Assembly: GCA_009746045.1 (NCBI GenBank)
Contig: RPFO01000080.1
Location: forward strand, 3,576,251 to 3,640,250
DNA: 64,000 nt
Reading direction: 5' to 3'
From: Mesostigma viride
Lineage: Eukaryota > Streptophyta > Mesostigmatophyceae > Mesostigmatales > Mesostigmataceae
Below are positions 1 through 11,237 of this stretch, piece after piece. Below the pieces are notes generated by a model. It worked only from the letters and a program-made list of their open reading frames with translations. It searched no databases and was not told the DNA's origin. The position numbers and the translations under genes are program-made. How positions within the stretch are numbered: position 1 is the first letter of the stretch; the number at the start of each line of letters is the position of its first letter.

Positions 1-2395
1 CTCGCAGACACCCCATTAATCCTTCCTTGCAGACCAACGAGCACCCTGCAGGCGGGGGCAGCGGAGGAGGGGGCCGCGGAGTAATGACAGTTGCAGGCAG
101 TTGATGTGCAGAGGGCAGCGAGTGTGTACACATGGGAGGGAGGGTGTGAGGCCAGCATGAAGAAATTCATTATGGGCAATACATGCCAAGAACGAACAAG
201 CACACGAATTTGGCCCTGCACATGGATGAATGAGCGAGCAAAGTGCTTTGAGCCTGGAATACATAACTAAGCATGCAGTTGCTTTGAGCCTGGAATATAT
301 AACTAAGCCTGCAGTTCGGTTTCATTCTGACTTTTGAGAGAGGGGCGGCGTCGCAGGTAGAAAACAGAACAAGCATCGCAGAATTTAAGGATCAGTCGCT
401 TTGTAAACCATGGCACATCAGCTGATGCTTATGTAGAGATTCGCGCCTGGTAAATTTTGTTTGGTGAGGTGGGAAAAAAATTCATGGTCTCGTGCATATC
501 GTGAGAAAACATTCGCATGAGCCCTAACAGGGGGCCAGGGGTCAGTGGTCACCCTGGCAATGTCATCGAAAGCCAACCCCAATCCGCACAAGCCTGCATT
601 AACTCATGGGCCAAGGCAGGCTGTGTACTCGCACGCTGCCTTGACAACAGTAACACGGAAGAAGGTGAGCGAATAAGAGCACTGCAATGCGACACGGAAG
701 TGGCATACCTAACCCTAGTAGGAAGTGGATGTACTGTACTAGGGGAGGTTCAAAACAGTGCGAGTGGTAAATGACACAACCACACAAGGATCACTTAGTG
801 ACAACAGTGGAATTCATGTTGCGGGGTCTAATGCTGAGGTGGCCAGACACCTCCCTAGCATCCTATTGGTAGGAACACTCTGCCTGGGAATGAAGAGGAA
901 AAAAAGCACAAGGATGATGAAAATGCAGGCAGGCAGGTAAGTAACAAACAAGCTCACACATCCATTATCGCTAGCAACAGCAACCAGTCCATCCTCTCAA
1001 TCATAGTTGCTGCTCCTGCCTTCCTCATACGGCCTTGGAAGGGAGACCCCTGTGGATACTTAGTTCTAGAGGGAGAACGCATGATCAACTGCTATACGGT
1101 GCTCCTTACTAAGCGCCTGAAACCGCGCCGATGCGGCAATAGATAAGGCACTTAAACTTGCTATGCTTTCGAATTTTTTTGAAGGAGAGAAGAGCAATTG
1201 CATCACTCTTATATGTGACGAATTGTGCACGTTGCGTGGATACTTACCGAACGATTCCTCGCCGTGTCAATGGCGCAGGTGAAAGTTGCCGATTCACAGG
1301 ATTGTTGCGTCGAACCAGTGCATGGACTCAAAAGACAGGGCCGTGACTCCACTCGAATTGGCATAGAGAATGCCAAAATTGAAAATTGCAGACTGTGCGG
1401 CTACTTTCATGGGCCATTAATGTCCACAGATCAGACGACTCAGCAGACCGAGCGAGAGCTACCTGGTGCCCACTCCCCGACAGGTGAAATAACTGGGACG
1501 TCACGCTTCCACGCCCACATTTTTTAATTAGAACTCTCGAGGCCCGCGTGCGACGTTTCTGCGATGCCAGGCGCCAATAGCCTTTGTTGAAATGTAAAGT
1601 CAATCAGTTTCGATCCCACGCCGATCCCACGCGTGTCCCCCTCAACTCAACGCCGGTCATAGCCAGCCAGGGATTGTTGAAATGAAGTTGAAATATTAAA
1701 GACCACACATCGGCCAGCAACTGCCAGCTAATGACAGTCGCGTGTGTACGTGACGATTCGGCTGATCACGCTGCTCGCCTCGTGGCCCTGAAACCAGTCA
1801 ACGTCAATTATTCGCGGAGTCGACATCGCGTGATTTCGCAACAGAAACTCGTATCGAATATGATGCTTATAATCCGGTTTGATTGCTTACAATCTGAACA
1901 TTGGATTTCTGTGCTGGTGTATCCCACGCTCAATGCTCCTTGTAGAATGTGGGCGACCGTCCTTAGTATTCCGCTTCTGCCGCCAATGAAACCCCCATCG
2001 CAGATTTCACGATCTTAGCAGTACCTGTCAGTTCAGAAAACCGTCCTTAAGATACCTTCAGAGAAACTAAGTATTCAGTGACTGACCCAAACTCCCATTA
2101 CCGACATTCTCATGGTTCTCCTGGTCAAAACTGCGAGTGGCAGACGGGACGGCGGAGCAGAAGAATCAGGAGCCGATCCAGCCAATCAGTGGACCCCCGT
2201 GTGATCAGCAGCATGTGATCACCGAGTGATCAGGTTACCCCTTCCCGGCGGTTTCTTCCCCTAATTCGGCCTCATCGTGCATCTTTCGTAATCTGTCGTA
2301 TCAAGCCGTTTAGATGGACCTGATCATTTCGCTGCGTCTTGTCAGACACTGAAAAATCTGCAGGATCGCTGCAGCAACTTGGATTTTCAATGGCA
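1..2395. other. Gene-poor flank, nothing recognised
   Basis: I read both strands and found only short unrelated open frames without recognisable domains, no RNA gene and no clear repeat. An unnoticed intron-rich gene cannot be excluded by eye. Confidence 0.4.
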
Positions 2396-2403
2396 GAATC
2401 TTC

Positions 2404-3248
2404 CACAGGTCGGACAAATAAAATAAATATTTATATATTTACCCATATTTTATTTATAAATATTGGATATTTAGTCCCCTAAATATTATTTGCTTCGTTC
2501 GCCTAACTTGGGGGGAAATATTTAAATATATTTATGACGGAAGTGCCTTAGGCGGTAAAATATTTAAATATATTTGTCCAGAAGTCTCGTTCGCCGGTAA
2601 AATATTTAAATATATTTGCAGTGGATTGGCCGTTGGGGCTAATTATTTAAATGTATTTAAATACTATTTAAATATCAGGTATTTATAAATGTATTTAAAT
2701 GTATCAGTATATTTAAATATACTTAAACATTTAAATACATGCCTGTCCTAGTTGCGCCCTATCCGGAGCGCCCTCCCCCCTTTCCCGCCGTCCGTCACCC
2801 GCAGGCCGAAGCCCCTCGTATCACAGTCAGTCGGTCAGCGAGTCAGTCAGTTTGCTCTCGAAGCTTCATGACCAGCCTCCGTTGTAGTATGAATTAAGTG
2901 AGACAACTAATTAAATTGATTTACTAATTAAAGGGTATTTAAATATCAAGTAGTTTAAATATATTTATAAATATATTTGGTTTGCTTGATATTTATAAAT
3001 ATATTTAAATATATTTGCCTCGAAGGGCACTTTGGCAGAATTTATTTAAATGTATTTGTCACGAAAGGCAGTTGCGCTGGAAAATATTTAAATATATTTG
3101 TCCAGAAGTCTCGTTCGCCGGAAAAATATTTAAATATATTTGCCTTGCTCCCCCGTTTGTGTGAAAATATTTAAATGTTATTTGACCTTGTTTTGGTACC
3201 TGCCAGAAGTATTTAAATGTTATTTAAATATTATTTGTCCGACCTGTG
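2404..3248. mobile_element. hAT-like MITE with 18-bp TIRs and 8-bp TSD
   Basis: The two ends are perfect 18-bp inverted repeats (CACAGGTCGGACAAATAA), flanked by an identical 8-bp direct repeat GAATCTTC at 2396-2403 and 3249-3256. An 8-bp target duplication is typical of hAT transposons. The 845-bp body has no coding potential. Most of it repeats the AT-rich block ATTTAAATATATTTG in both orientations, around a GC-richer core near 2740-2870. The block with CAGAAGTCTCGTTCGCCGG occurs twice (about 2580 and 3103). The element is non-autonomous; its TIR does not match the classical hAT CAG-N-G start perfectly, so the superfamily is inferred mainly from TSD length. Confidence 0.85.
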
Positions 3249-3256
3249 GAATCTTC

Positions 3257-4837
3257 CATCCAGGTTGACGTAGACAACGTTGTTGTCCATCAAGGCGGCC
3301 GGGACTTGAGCATTGTCTGCAGATGAACTCCTTGCACAACTCCGACGGTTCATTCCAAGTAAGGATCGGATTAGGACGTTCAGCAGCAGATGCGACAGAA
3401 TCAATTATCAATTCAGTCCGGAACTGAAAGGCATCTGGACCTTAAGACCAGCAGGTGCGTTTGATGCGATCCTCTAGGCTACTGTAGAGCGCTGGGCGTG
3501 CTGCGTACACGTCGAGCAGTACCGTCTGTAAAATATTCCCACTGCTGACGGCGGTTTTCCGACGAATTGTCATAGTTGTCAGTTCCTGGTCAGTTATCCA
3601 CTTTCATTGAACATAACTGAAACATAACTGAACATAACTCTCTGCCTGACTGTGATCGGAGGGGTATCCGACTGAGTGACTGAGTCTTTACTGAAAATCG
3701 TCTGACTGAGAGACTGAGTGACTGAGTCTTTACTGAAAAGCGTCAGTCATCAGCCAGAACAAGTCTGCAACCAAGCTGCCAGGCTACAGAGCACAGCGTT
3801 TCGATGCAGTAACGGCTATGCTGACAATTTCCCCAGACAATACCTAGTACGATTTGCAACGCAATCGTCAGCAAGCCTTGTGAGTTGTGAGCTCCTAACA
3901 GTACAGTACATACAGTACTGAGTCTAGGAGGGGTGCCCCACTCTCAGTAGGAGGGGTGGCATGCCCGGGCAAAATTTCCTGGAACCGCGGTACCAGAGAG
4001 GGTTGTCCCAGGGGCTGACGGTGGTGGATTTTCGCGGGGCCCATGGTTAACCGCGGGGTTTGAGGGTCAAAAACTTGCCGGTGGCGGTTCGTGGGCCCTG
4101 GGTGATCAGAACCGTGGTTTACTACATGCCAGTAGAAATCTGCCACGTGTAATATGTTAGACTAGGGCTGTACGTCACGCCGGGTTGGCTCAGGACCGTG
4201 GTAGCCTACGGACCAGTAGAAGTATGCCACGTGGACAATGTTGTATTGTTGTAGGTACTGTACCTGTGCCTGCCACGACGTGGCTTTTCCTGGCCGCCAC
4301 GTGCGAAGTCACTTGAACCATCAGGCGCATGCCACGTCATCCGTCATGTGCATCATGTGTGCGTCAGGTGTGTGCATCATGTGGGTTTGTTTTGAGGGCT
4401 CCTGCCACGTGGCAGAATTATGGAGTACGGAGAGAGAAGAATAGTAGTATAATGTTCAGTTTAGTGGGTAGTAGGGATAGTTACCGCAAATAGGAGTCCG
4501 AGGGGGTAACCATGGTACCGGCTCTCGGGCTTGCCGGCGGCGGCCGGCGGGTACCATGGTCCTGGACGCTACCGTGGTACCAGCAGCGTTGGGTGCCGGT
4601 TGCGGTCCACGCGTCACGGTTGGACCGCGGGCCCGGCCTTTTTTGTCCGGCGGTGGTGGTTTTTGTGACCGCGGACCCTTGGCTGGACGCCACCCCTCCT
4701 CTCTCAGTGTTGGTTCACCGGCGTGGGAATTTCCGGTGAAATGGGTGTTAGTTTATTTCCATATGACAGTTAAGGTGACCCAGGTATGCCAAAAATAGCC
4801 TGAAATGCCTAGTTGTGCCTAAATTGGGGTGCCCGCA
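3257..4837. other. Intergenic, short local duplications only
   Basis: No gene is supported. Visible structure: a direct repeat of about 32 bp (GACTGAGTGACTGAGTCTTT...) at 3671-3703 and 3715-3745; two diverged tandem blocks ending in TGCCACGTG near 4097-4155 and 4177-4233; and an inverted pair ACCATGGTACC / GGTACCATGGT at about 4509 and 4550. These look like old repeat remnants. Confidence 0.4.
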
Positions 4838-5327
4838 TTAATAAGGCGCGCCCTGCGACCAAGGTAGCCATTGTACTGTAGATATATCGTCATCCGGCAT
4901 AAGTGTAAAGACCTGGTTCATGCCCATGAGTGCATGGAAGACTTCCAGTGGGCTGGGGGTGTCATTGTTAGGGCCCGGGTCCCATACTTTGTGTTGTTCC
5001 GTCGCCAGGAGCCAGTAACGACGCATAGCCAGGTTCCAAGAGGAGATAAATGAACCGGCGGACCACGGCACCTCTCGTGTACGCGGCACGTAACGTGAAT
5101 ACGGTCTCGTTGCGAACTTGCCATATGGTGTGAAGCATCGTCGTGCGGAGCCATATCCATGCCATCTGGTTGGCTGTGAGGCTCGCGTCCCGTAATCCCG
5201 TGATGCCGAAAATAACCGTAGATAGTGTGAGGCGGGTGGTGGGGGGAGCTGTAATAGCCATCCACTTGGCCCATATACCCAGCAGCCATTGCCAAACCCC
5301 TGCGAGTTGGCAGTCCAGAAATCTGAG
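4838..5327 (-). pseudogene. LINE reverse-transcriptase C-terminal remnant (zf-RVT region)
   Basis: Minus-strand frames between 5327 and 4838 encode a tryptophan-rich segment followed by ANQMAWIWLRTTMLHTIW and QVRNETVF, the pattern of the zinc-binding (zf-RVT) region at the C-terminal end of LINE ORF2 proteins. The frame changes at least once, so it is decayed. Its upstream part lies beyond the gypsy element: the bases just right of the 3' LTR (39368 onward) read FPDETIEH on the minus strand. Joining them across one copy of the 5-bp target site gives the typical ETIEHRFLDC-QLAGVWQW pattern. The gypsy element therefore inserted into this LINE. Only the C-terminal part is recognisable. Confidence 0.7.
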
Positions 5328-5908
5328 TGTTACGTCCCGGCCCTTTAGGTCGGACGTAACAATGGAATAAATTACTAAGGCCTTGTGGCCGTTGTACTAA
5401 GTTTTATGGACATTGGCTATTGTGTGATTTGGACTAGTTATTTTGGTCCTAGGTTGCCCTTTTAGGGACCGGTGCGGTGGCGCCGCGTGTTCTAAGTCTA
5501 TCCGTAGCACTAGACGTGGATCCTGTAGTTGAGGGTCGATGTCGGCCCGGATCTTACGTGGATTGTTTGGCTTGGATTGGTCTAGAGAAATTGGCTTGTA
5601 TCTGCGCCGCAGTCAACCTAGGTTAAATTGGTCCGAGGACGAGAGTCTCGTCCTCTTGGTTTGATGAATGATAAGTGCGAATACGCCTACACATTGAACC
5701 CGGGGCAATTATCCATTTGTAATTGGTGTTGCTAACCAATATAAGTGTGTACTAATTAGCTTGGCATCAAGCCGTGATGCCAGATATCTCACGACTCACG
5801 TCGTGAAGCGCAACCTACTTTTGGCTACCTTGAATTATTCCTAATTCCGGCAAGAAGGGTCTTTCGCTACGTAGCTCAGGCTAGGTGTGTCTGGGCTGGG
5901 ACGTAACA
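5328..5908 (+). repeat. 5' LTR of the gypsy element
   Basis: This 581-bp LTR starts TGTTACGTCCCGG and ends GGGACGTAACA, so it has the TG...CA ends and a short terminal inverted repeat. Against the 3' copy I saw only two indels (4 bp near 5457, 3 bp near 5709) and no substitution. The start carries its own hairpin: GTTACGTCC, a short loop, then GGACGTAAC. Confidence 0.95.
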
Positions 5909-5909
5909 C

Positions 5910-5921
5910 TGGTTATCGGAG
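5910..5921 (+). other. Primer-binding site, initiator-Met tRNA type
   Basis: Two bases after the LTR the sequence reads TGGTTATCGGAG. It resembles the usual initiator-methionine tRNA primer site TGGTATCAGAG with one extra T and one substitution. Position and similarity support the call; the mismatches lower confidence. Confidence 0.6.
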
Positions 5922-6013
5922 GAAATGTGCTGGAAAGGTTAGCTAACTCTCGCGGAGAGGGTTGGCCAATTAGGATACCAAGGCTGAGTTTGACGTAGGT
6001 AGAGGTTCCGGAA

Positions 6014-6218
6014 TTCAACGACTGCTGACTGGTCGGCGGCCAGCCCGTAAAGGGATTCAACGACGACCTAGCCAGCAAGCGGCCAGTCTGGGATACTCGG
6101 CGGGGCTAGCAATAGTCCTGTGGTGAGGTGCTGTAAACGACAGCGTTCAGCTCTCCTGCTTTCAACGACACCTAGTGGCGGCCAGGGCTTGCCTTCAACG
6201 ACACCGGGTGGCGGCCAG
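6014..6218 (+). repeat. Leader repeat: four TTCAACGAC...GCGGCCAG modules
   Basis: In the gypsy 5' leader the pair TTCAACGAC followed 7-14 bases later by GCGGCCAG occurs four times, starting at 6014, 6056, 6161 and 6194. The rest of the leader, 5922-6646, has no ORF I can support. The repeat lies where retroelements carry packaging and dimerisation signals, so an RNA role is possible but unproven. Confidence 0.7.
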
Positions 6219-6646
6219 CTCAGGAGGATTTAACGTCATCGATTATGGTGCGTCCCCTAGATAGGATCCTTTCTTTACAAGCGATGCCTGTGGAAGGCTA
6301 GCTGGCATGCTCGCTTCCTCTCCGGGTTCGCACGCGTAGGGGTTCTCGTTATACGTTGTGCCTCTATAGGGTGTGCATGTCGTTGGTTCGAATGGAAGTT
6401 GCGGACGACAACCATTCGTTGTTTTACATGTTGTGGGGGTGAATACCGTCTGGCTGTTGCCGACTGTGTTGACGGTGTTTACCTCCGTGTAATCGTTGTA
6501 TAGCCCCTTTGCCGCGGATGGCTGGGGGCGTGTGCTGTGCTACACTCCGTGCTCTCTCCTCGTTCGTTTAAGGTCACTGCATTAGAGGTAGCCTGGGTTT
6601 CCCCTTTCTCTCCTGCTTGCAAGCCGCTGCCAGACTATGATGTAAC

Positions 6647-6985
6647 ATGCCCCGACGTAAAATAAACAAGGGTGGACAGTCTGGATTTCCTTACTATGCA
6701 GTAGCTCACGACGGGGATAAGGGTAGACCTGCTATATTCTACAGCTGGAAGACTTGTGAGGAACACATTAAAGATAAGATATTGTCCCAAGGCTCTAGTG
6801 CTAAGTGGAAAGGGTTTGATAACATTACAGATGCAGATAGGTTTGTTAGGGAACACATGCCATTGCCTGAGGGGATGCACATCACACGTGAATGCTCCAA
6901 GCCACCCACGCTCAGCAGCCAGGGGGAGGGGACAGCAGTTACAGTTACCTTCTCTCAGTTGACCATTGGCCCTAGCAAACAGTAG
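6647..6985 (+). CDS. RNase H1 N-terminal / viroplasmin-like domain protein in gypsy leader
   Basis: This 112-residue ORF starts at an ATG between the leader and gag. Residues about 13-70 show the RNase H1 N-terminal (viroplasmin, hybrid-binding) pattern: PYYAVAHDG with a following aromatic FYSWKTCEEHI, then KWKGFDNITDADRFV. In cellular RNase H1 this small module binds RNA/DNA hybrids, and a related domain occurs in caulimovirus inclusion-body protein. Here it has no catalytic RNase H domain attached; that domain is in pol, more than 20 kb away in the present arrangement and about 4.6 kb away before the insertions. It could be translated from the genomic RNA ahead of gag. The fold assignment is from motif reading; the function (binding hybrid during reverse transcription) is inference. 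Confidence 0.75.
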   Translation: MPRRKINKGGQSGFPYYAVAHDGDKGRPAIFYSWKTCEEHIKDKILSQGSSAKWKGFDNITDADRFVREHMPLPEGMHITRECSKPPTLSSQGEGTAVTVTFSQLTIGPSKQ

Positions 6986-7112
6986 AGGATACTATTACTA
7001 GGAAGTAATACTAGGTTCTATATCTATAGTTCCATAGCACGTGGTTGCTCTTTCTCTCTCTCTTCTTCCTGGGGAGGTGATGTCTGCTGTGTAAGGTACC
7101 GGTACGAGCACC

Positions 7113-7397
7113 ATGCCAACACGGTACCAAACAAGGAACGCCAGAGAGACAGAAGACGAGCTTAGGGAGAGAGATTCAGATAATAGAGAGATAGAACCGG
7201 TAGACAACCACGAGCACGGTACAGAAGGGCTAGAGGTACCACCACAAGTAGAGACAGGTCCAGGTGAGGTCATGGAGAGACCTGTGGAAGGCTCCCTACG
7301 ATCCAGACCTAGCTCCCCAGCGGATGGGGACAATTTAGACGCCTTGACAAGGCAGGAAGAGGACAGCAGTGACCAAGAGATACTCCAGGGGGGCTCG

Positions 7398-7429
<32 letters not shown>

Positions 7430-7430
7430 T

Positions 7431-7480
<50 letters not shown>

Positions 7481-9181
7481 GCAACGACAGCAACAGCAGC
7501 AGCAGCAGCAACGACAGCAACAGCAGCAGCAGCAGCAACGACCGCAGCAGCAGCAGCAGCAACCACAGCAGCAGCAGCAGCAACAACGGCAACCCCGGTT
7601 ACAGCAACAACAACTCCAGACAAGACCACACTGGCCACCATCGGACCCTGAGCAGCAGGGGGGCGAGCATGAAGATACCCTGCACTACCGCCATCAGCAG
7701 CCAGCCACCGGGCGACCAACGCATCCTTGGGCAGGTCGGGGGCGGCCCCAGGTACCTCCACCGGGCCCCACACACCGGGGCAGACGCAGAGTGTCCTTCG
7801 GCAGCACGTCTCTGTTACCCACGGCGCTCTGGTATTCGGATGAGGAAGGGGAGATCCCAGGGGCAGATGGCGAGTTCGATGACCTGGAAGGGACTAACGA
7901 GGCGGACGAGGGAACTGTCACGCAGGGCCCGCCCGTTGGTACTCATAGACCACGGACCAGCCCAGGGGAGACCAGGAGCAGTGTCACCACCAGAGACGAG
8001 GAGACTCGCACGCCAGTCCAGCGCCCGGCACCTCAACCGCAGCGCCCACGGGTGCTTGACCAAAGCGCGGTCCCCTCGCCAGTGCCTGCTGGCAACCTCA
8101 GTTTCAGCAGAGTGGCCTTGGATGACCCGGGGTACGAACACCCCTCATCCGTCCAGGTGCGGCGGACTCATGGTACGCCGCCCAGATCCAGCTCTCTCCC
8201 CCGACCGCAGCCACCCGACGTCGGCGAGTTTCCCCACGTCGACGTCGGTGGGCCCATCACCGCCGCGGTAAAGGCCCCGCCGATGCCCAATTTCAAGAAT
8301 GTACCCAAGCTGCACGCGGACATGAAACCGCGCGAGGTAGAGGAATGGGGACGCATGTGGCGACGGCAGTATACCATCTGGCGCAACCATCACAACTGGC
8401 AGCTGGCTACCAGCGACCTGATTGATCTCGTGATTAACACCTGTATGGACCCCTCGGTGATAAGCATCTTGAACTGTGAGAGCATCGCGTCCCAGTCATA
8501 CCCGCAAACCGTGGCGGAACTGATGGACCGAGTGCGTCGCAAGCTGGTGCCCCCAGATGCTACACTCCACGAGCGGATGGCCTTCAGCAAGCTGCGCCAG
8601 GGGACCACCCCATATCGCGAGTTTCTGTCTAAGTTCGAGTCCAGCGCCGCCTACCTGGCTGACATGACCTGGTACGAGTACAAGAGCAGGTTCATCGAGG
8701 CACTCTGCCCCGAGCTGCAGGACGAGGTATTCAAGCACTATGCTGATGTCCCTTGGGAAGAGTGGGACATCCTGAATATCCAGAGGTATCTCCTACAGGT
8801 GGCCGACGTAGTGGCTCGCGGCCGTGCCCCCTCAGTGCGCCGTTTCTTCAGACCAGCTCCCCCGCGGCGTGTGAATCAGATGTACTCCACTGATTTCGCC
8901 GGCGAGGAGGAGGACGAGTACCTCGACGACCCTGACGAGGGCTACACTGACCATGGTGTCAACGCGATCGACGCTAGCAAGGCGCGCTGCTTCATGTGCA
9001 GCGAGGTGGGGCACCTCAAGCGCGACTGCCCCAAGCTCCGGGGCAAGAACGCCAGTCGTGGGACAGGAGAGGGGACACCCAGTGTTCGTTTCTCCGGCCC
9101 AGCCTTCGGCAGCCGCCCCGACTCCTCCGGTCCTCGGGACCGACCCCGCAACGCGGGTGAGCGTGCGGCTCGCCTGCAGCA
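7113..9181 (+). CDS. gag-pol: gag-pol polyprotein, part 1 (gag, split by giant transposon)
   Basis: This segment encodes about 690 residues starting at ATG 7113. It holds an acidic N-terminus, a glutamine tract (residues about 96-163), a proline/arginine-rich linker, a retrotransposon-gag capsid-like region (about 405-575, with VEEWGRMWRRQYTIWRN and FSKLRQGTTPYREF) and a CCHC zinc knuckle CFMCSEVGHLKRDC at residues 626-639. Gag packages the element's RNA into virus-like particles. The frame is cut within a histidine codon at 9181 by the 20.66-kb insertion; a fortuitous read-through into the transposon ends at 9317. The second part starts at 29846, and the codon is restored exactly when the insertion and one AGCA copy are removed. 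Confidence 0.93.
7399..7602 (+). repeat. CAG/CAA tract encoding polyglutamine in gag
   Basis: About 200 bp of CAG with interspersed CAA (and a few CGA, CCG, CAT) codons encode nearly pure glutamine. CAA interruptions usually slow slippage. It also creates long spurious frames on both strands, including a poly-leucine one on the minus strand. Confidence 0.95.
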
Positions 9182-9257
9182 GGGTGGTCCCACGCGGAAT
9201 GGGGTCATTTTTGGCGCATTTTGCAAGAAAAAAACGCTAGTTTCAATCGTCCGATAT
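9182..9257 (+). repeat. Left TIR of giant transposon
   Basis: Starts GGGTGGTCCCACGCGG and runs to about TCGTCCGA at 9257. Relative to the right TIR it has about ten extra bases (GGCGCAT region near 9212) and one substitution in the distal block. Confidence 0.92.
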
Positions 9258-9475
9258 CTTTTTTTCGCGCGAATTTGGCGTCCGATCGCGTATTTTCGAG
9301 CTAATTTGGTGTCATAATGCTTAATTCATGTCAATTTGAGCGTACATTCCACATCGAGAGGCTTGAAAGTTAGTAATTCATGTAAATTTTACGTGGAGAG
9401 ACTCGACATCATCCTAACCTTTGTATTAACCATAGGACGAGCATTGCCAGCGCATGTCCAAGTGCTAACTTTCCC

Positions 9476-10057
9476 TCACACTTTCGAGGGCCTCTTCCGT
9501 AATTTCGCTTCCGCGATCTGCTGTTCCGTTTTCGAGTTCCTCCTCTTCTTATCGATCTCCTTTGCAGGCGCCCAGACTTCCACATCCTTCCAGCTCTTGC
9601 CATCCGTCAGCTTTACCACCTTCATCGCGTAGTCCAGCGGCATCCACCACAACTTGTTCTTCAACTTCCCTCCCTTCTCCCCCTCAGCGAAAAACTTAAA
9701 TGCGACGTCCCTCCACTTGGTGTCGTATCCAGACACCTGCCCATAAAGCATGACGTCTTCTAGCTTGGCATACATTGGCGTAGCCGTATCCTTGTTCCCT
9801 GCTTGCATAATGGCTAAAGTCCACCCATCACACCAAAAGGCCTCTGGTGCTCCGAACCCCATTTCCCCGTCCATAAGTCTCATTTCCAACGTGGGCTTGT
9901 CATCATCCTCATCGCCCGCCTGACTGTCTTCCGCCCCCTTAGGCTCCTCCCGTCCGGAAGTGTCAGCATGTACAGCCGCTGGTCCGAAGCCCACCGCCAC
10001 ATTAGCCAAGCGAAGTAACTGCTCCACATCCTCATTACCTGCGAGCAAACCGATCAT
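9476..10057 (-). CDS. Last exon of the giant transposon's minus-strand gene
   Basis: An open frame of about 190 residues ends at a stop at 9476. It begins around an acceptor-like CTCGCAG near 10045 and includes an acidic patch (AGDEDDDKPTLEMRL), a tryptophan-containing core (WCDGWTLAIMQAGNKD, KLWWMPLDYAMKVVKL) and a basic C-terminus rich in K and R. I do not recognise the fold. The phase at the upstream border does not fit the donor I see at 10133, so this junction is uncertain or frameshifted. About 300 bp between the stop and the left TIR contain nothing I can name. Confidence 0.5.
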   Translation of the reverse strand: MIGLLAGNEDVEQLLRLANVAVGFGPAAVHADTSGREEPKGAEDSQAGDEDDDKPTLEMRLMDGEMGFGAPEAFWCDGWTLAIMQAGNKDTATPMYAKLEDVMLYGQVSGYDTKWRDVAFKFFAEGEKGGKLKNKLWWMPLDYAMKVVKLTDGKSWKDVEVWAPAKEIDKKRRNSKTEQQIAEAKLRKRPSKV

Positions 10058-10133
10058 GCCATCAACGCATGACTAAAATCGAGTTAGTAGAAATCGGACT
10101 GCCAACCGTGAAAAATCAAAACACTCTACATAC

Positions 10134-11233
10134 CAGAATTCACTCGCAGATTTTTTCTTACCCTTTTTGGCCTTTTCCTTCGACCTCTGCTCGCAGGTAG
10201 ACCCCGTCTGGGGGTGGGGGGCAGGCGCCGGGGCGGGTTTGGCGGGCTCGGCAACCTTGGCAGTCTTCGCGGTCTTGGGTAACTTCTTGGAAGCAACGCG
10301 CTCCTTTCCCCCGTCCTCCTCCTCTCCGCCGCCATCCTCCTCCTCCTTCTCCTCCTCATCGTCCGAATCTGAAAGCACAACTGCTTTTCGACGCCGTTTC
10401 TGAGGCAGGGCAGGCTTGGGAGGCTTCCCCACCTTGGCCGATTTCTTGGAAGCAACGTGCTCCGCAGCCTTCCCACCCTTGGCGGATTTCTTGGTAGCAA
10501 CGTGCTGCTCCTCCTCCTCCTCCTCCTCCTCCTCCCCCTCCTCCTCCTCAGCATCGTCGTCCTCCTCCTCCTCCTCCTCCTCAGCATCGTCGTCCGAATC
10601 AGCCACTGCCACAACTGGCTTACGAAGCTGCTTCTTCGGTACCTGAGAAATGGCCAGAGTCGGCGGGGGAACCCGAAGCTGCTTCTTCGGTACCTGAGAA
10701 CTGGGCAGAGGCGCCGGGGTGGGCAGAGTCGCCGGGGGAACCCGAAGCTGCTTCTTCGGAACCTGAAAAACGGGCTGCGACGCGGCAGGCTTGGAAGGCC
10801 CACCTCCATCATCCTCAACAAGTGACACGACTGCCCGTCGAGTCACTTGAGAAGCGGGCTTCTTCGCCGCAGGCGGATCCGAATCACCTTCAGGCCCCGT
10901 CCTCTGTTCGGCCTGCTGCGTTCTGACCTCGACGGGGGTCTCTCCGCGGTTAGACCCTCCTGCCGGACCTCCATCCCCTCCATCCCCTCCCTCCAACAAC
11001 TGTTGGTCATCCCTCTCCACCACGGCGGACGATCCCCCAGCTTCGTGGGAAGCTTTTCGCTTCTTCGCCCTTCCGAGCCTAGGCCCCCCATCACCTTCCC
11101 CCTGTTCAAGCCGCTCCCACAATTCACTCCCTTTCCCGATCCTTTCCACTATCTCTTGAAACCCCTTAATCTCCGTCTGGTACCAAACACGATCACCATC
11201 GGTTCGAACCTGGAGAAAAAGTCGTGGGCGCAA
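10134..11233 (-). CDS. Acidic/basic low-complexity exon, minus-strand gene
   Basis: A 366-residue frame in which a normal-looking start (VWYQTEIKGFQEIVERIGKG) is followed by low-complexity sequence. A PKKQLR(V/K)P motif recurs three times, there are long Glu/Asp runs, and lysine-rich ASKKSAK-type repeats recur. Such composition suits a nuclear or chromatin-binding protein, but that is inference from composition only. A donor (CTG/GTATGT) lies at 10133. The border with the upstream segment near 11240 needs a frame change without an obvious intron. Confidence 0.55.
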
Positions 11234-11237
11234 GCCT

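Noticed and set aside
16-2018. Short ORFs in the left flank
   Set aside because: No domain, composition or splice signals to support them.
7309-7773. Poly-leucine and poly-alanine ORFs opposite gag
   Set aside because: Shadow frames of the CAG tract.
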